Source: Ruegeria lacuscaerulensis
GTDB taxonomy: Bacteria; Pseudomonadota; Alphaproteobacteria; Rhodobacterales; Rhodobacteraceae
DNA length: 64,000 bases
Assembly (NCBI RefSeq): GCF_013031245.1
Contig: NZ_WPZL01000008.1
Location: forward strand, 1 to 64,000
Direction: 5' to 3'
Below, piece after piece: positions 62,016 to 64,000 of the stretch (position 1 is its first letter; every line of letters begins with the position of its first letter). Below the pieces are notes generated by a model. That model had not been told where the DNA came from. It did not search any database and saw only the letters and a list, made by a program, of their open reading frames with translations. Position numbers and translations under genes: made by a program.

Positions 62016-62974
62016 TGCGAGGCCTCCTGCCCGAATGCAATGGTTCCGGGTTGCTGATCAATGGGCAATGGTTCTCCGCCGTGGTACCGATGCAGAATGG
62101 ACTGAAACAGATCGCCATCCTCTAAAGTGAAATACAAAGCGGTGTCTGGCATTTGCTCAGTACCCAGCGCGGCCTGAACCTCATCCCGGTCAGTGCGCAT
62201 GGCCAATGCGCGATAGGTATCCGGGTCCAGCGGAATGCCGTTGGTGCGCACGCCTTCAACCCAGGCGTTGAAATCTTCGGGCTGCATCGCCAGTGTTTCG
62301 AATTTCTGTTTGGTGAAGCCGCGGCCATTGTACTGCGTATTCTCACCCTGCATTGTCTCGGGCGTATCCGCCACGAGGTGCAGTTGCGTCGTCATACCAG
62401 GCATGGCGTAAATCTGACCAGCCAAGGCAGGGATCATGAAGGATTGCATCACGGTGTCCGTGGTCAGCGTCATCGCGACCTGTTGTTTAACCGGTAGCCC
62501 CAACTCTCCGACACTTGCGATACCCAGATCGGGGTAAATGAACAGCCATTTCCAATCAAGACCGACAACCTGAACGTTCAGCGCAGGCGTTTCACCAAAG
62601 CGGGTTGCGTAGGGGTCCAACCGGTGCGTTGCCTTCCAAAGATAGAATGACAAAAGCGCCACGATCACGACCGGCACGCCCCACATCACGAATTCCAGAC
62701 CGGCGGAGAAATCCCATTTGGGCCGGTAGGCGGCATCGGCCCCTTTGCGTCGCCGGTAACGCAAGGCAATCAGGGGCACCAAAACCAACACAGGGATTAC
62801 CGCGACCAGGATCAGCACAGTTGCACGCAAAAGGTGGGTTTTCTGGACGGCCGCGATCGGGCCCTGTGGATCCATGAAACTGTCGCTCGCCCATGCCATC
62901 TGCGTCGATGCCGCAATGATCGCGACCGCTGCCGGAACCGCCAATAACACAGATAAGGGTTTGAGTGGGGCCAC
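62012..62974 (-). CDS. cyoA: cytochrome bo-type ubiquinol oxidase subunit II
   Basis: A 320-residue subunit with an N-terminal signal-like helix and two membrane helices, then a cupredoxin fold. The quinol oxidase type is shown by QSFMIPALAGQIYAMPGMTT and the absence of the CuA cysteines. The start is probably the GTG at 62974, with AGAGGA upstream; a TTG at 63010 is possible. Unlike E. coli CyoA no lipobox cysteine is seen after the first hydrophobic stretch (it ends QMAWASDSF), so it may be cut by signal peptidase I. It is the first gene of the cyoABCD operon. Confidence 0.94.
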   Translation of the reverse strand: MAPLKPLSVLLAVPAAVAIIAASTQMAWASDSFMDPQGPIAAVQKTHLLRATVLILVAVIPVLVLVPLIALRYRRRKGADAAYRPKWDFSAGLEFVMWGVPVVIVALLSFYLWKATHRLDPYATRFGETPALNVQVVGLDWKWLFIYPDLGIASVGELGLPVKQQVAMTLTTDTVMQSFMIPALAGQIYAMPGMTTQLHLVADTPETMQGENTQYNGRGFTKQKFETLAMQPEDFNAWVEGVRTNGIPLDPDTYRALAMRTDRDEVQAALGTEQMPDTALYFTLEDGDLFQSILHRYHGGEPLPIDQQPGTIAFGQEASQ

Positions 62975-63160
62975 GCCTGATTGTCCTCTTCTCCCTTTGC
63001 CTCCGGCCAACTATCGGCAGAGTCACGGGATTTCTCAAGGATTTTCCGAAACTAATGATTTTCGCACACCACACATGAACACCCTTGGCGTTAGGCACAT
63101 GCAAAAGGAAGCCGACGTTGCAGTTGACTTGCATTCACGGTCAGGTGAGACATTTTGGTA

Positions 63161-64000
63161 ATGCGTTGGATCATTTTCACCCTCAGTCTCTGGTGCCTGT
63201 CTTCAAGCGTTGCAGCACAGGATCGTGCGGCTGTCGAACGGCAATTTCAGAACTGGCTACAGGATACTGTCTGGCCGCTGGCGAAAGCCAAAGGCGTCTC
63301 TCGCCGCACCATGCGACAAGCTTTTGAAGGGGTTACCCTGAACTGGAAGCTGCCGGATCTGATTCCGCCGGGCAGTTCGGCGCAAACTCCAAAACAGCAA
63401 AAACAGGCTGAGTTTGGCTCGCCTGGTCGCTACTTCAATGCAGGTTCGGTTCAGGGGGCCACATCTGTGGGTCGCCAGATGGCGCGTCGGCACGCGGCGG
63501 TGCTGTCACGTGTCGAGGCCGAAACAGGAGTTCCCGGACGTATCATATTGGCCATCTGGGGACGTGAGAGCGGTTACGGTCAGGTTCCCATTCGTCACGA
63601 TGCATTTCAAGTGCTGGGAACCAAGGGTTTCATGAGCGCTCGTGCGGATTACTTTACCGGCGAACTTATTGCCGCTCTGCAAATTGCCGAGTCAGGCCAC
63701 GCGCCACCGGGCACATTGAAAAGCAGTTGGGCCGGGGCGCTTGGTCAGCCACAGTTCATGCCTTCGAACTTTCTGACCTATGCAGCGGACGGGAGCGGTG
63801 ACGGGCGATCCGATATCTGGGGTTCAGCCGAGGATACAATCGCGTCCATCGGAAACTTCCTTGCCCAACATGGCTGGATCACCGGGCGCGACTGGGGCTT
63901 CGAAGTCACGGTCCCGGCCTCGGTTTCCTGTGCGCTGGAGGGCCCGGATCAAGGTAAGCCAGTTCAGGACTGGGCAGCGATTGGGATTACCCGGGTTTCG
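63161..64000 (+). CDS. lytic murein transglycosylase (MltB family), cut by the window edge
   Basis: The frame is open from ATG 63161 to the last base (280 codons). A signal peptide (MRWIIFTLSLWCLSSSVAAQ) is followed by the MltB-type catalytic domain. The catalytic glutamate is in IWGRESGYGQ (near residue 135), and the motifs GALGQPQFMPSNFLTYA and DGRSDIWGSAEDTIASI are characteristic. It cleaves peptidoglycan to leave anhydromuramic ends. The C-terminus, which may hold a peptidoglycan-binding domain, is missing. It is divergent from the cyo operon with a 186-base promoter interval. Confidence 0.9.
   Translation, partial: MRWIIFTLSLWCLSSSVAAQDRAAVERQFQNWLQDTVWPLAKAKGVSRRTMRQAFEGVTLNWKLPDLIPPGSSAQTPKQQKQAEFGSPGRYFNAGSVQGATSVGRQMARRHAAVLSRVEAETGVPGRIILAIWGRESGYGQVPIRHDAFQVLGTKGFMSARADYFTGELIAALQIAESGHAPPGTLKSSWAGALGQPQFMPSNFLTYAADGSGDGRSDIWGSAEDTIASIGNFLAQHGWITGRDWGFEVTVPASVSCALEGPDQGKPVQDWAAIGITRVS

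Overview
The window looks like a piece of chromosome from a marine alphaproteobacterium of the Rhodobacterales (Roseobacter group). The reasons are the gene content (taurine dehydrogenase with a TRAP transporter, an aerobic phenylacetate cluster, SapC beside a type I secretion operon, a cyoABCD quinol oxidase, an MCE lipid-transport operon), the dense coding, the many 1- to 8-base gene overlaps and the moderately GC-rich base use. This placement rests on gene content alone; there is no rRNA gene in the window.

Layout. (1) 1-6513: taurine catabolism on the minus strand. TRAP transporter genes tauK-tauL-tauM are followed by a universal stress protein, the two taurine dehydrogenase subunits tauX and tauY, and the first 15 codons of xsc at the window edge. 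A LysR-type regulator is divergent. (2) 6611-24975: a complete aerobic phenylacetyl-CoA pathway. paaJ-A-B-C-D-E and an extra PaaA/PaaC-like gene form one minus-strand operon; paaZ and paaX form another. A fused hydratase/dehydrogenase (PaaF+PaaH roles), a second TRAP transporter and a cytochrome P450 form a third. paaG-paaI-paaK and a TetR-type PaaR run divergently. Three copies of one inverted-repeat operator (12278, 15454, 21774) sit in front of all of these units, so PaaR probably ties the whole block together. (3) 24976-25886: a gap without a convincing gene.

(4) 25887-40633: a secretion and cell-surface region with two type I exporters. The first is an ABC/HlyD pair facing a secreted beta-propeller protein that carries RTX-like and dockerin-like segments. 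The second is an operon with a Bap-like adhesin of about seven Ig-like repeats plus a cohesin-like module, a SapC protein, a TolC-type lipoprotein, an ABC exporter with a C39-like domain, and a HlyD adaptor. The adhesin reading frame is interrupted by a -1 shift just after an Ala-Ala-Ala-Gly segment. A cohesin-like module on one secreted protein and a dockerin-like module on its neighbour suggest that the two assemble on the cell surface; this is the most interesting observation here.

(5) 40768-47051: an MsbA-like ABC exporter, a response regulator and hybrid histidine kinase pair, and a phosphonate monoester hydrolase/sulfatase. (6) 47350-51260: an MCE (Mla-like) lipid-transport operon. (7) 51305-53823: an ECF sigma factor coupled to a membrane-anchored von Willebrand A protein. 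(8) 53880-58941: a membrane-anchored glutamate-synthase-like protein, two tandem fluoride channel genes, and an EmrAB-type efflux pair. (9) 58977-62974: cyoABCD cytochrome bo-type quinol oxidase. (10) 63161-end: the start of a lytic murein transglycosylase. I saw no tRNA, rRNA, CRISPR array, insertion sequence or prophage.
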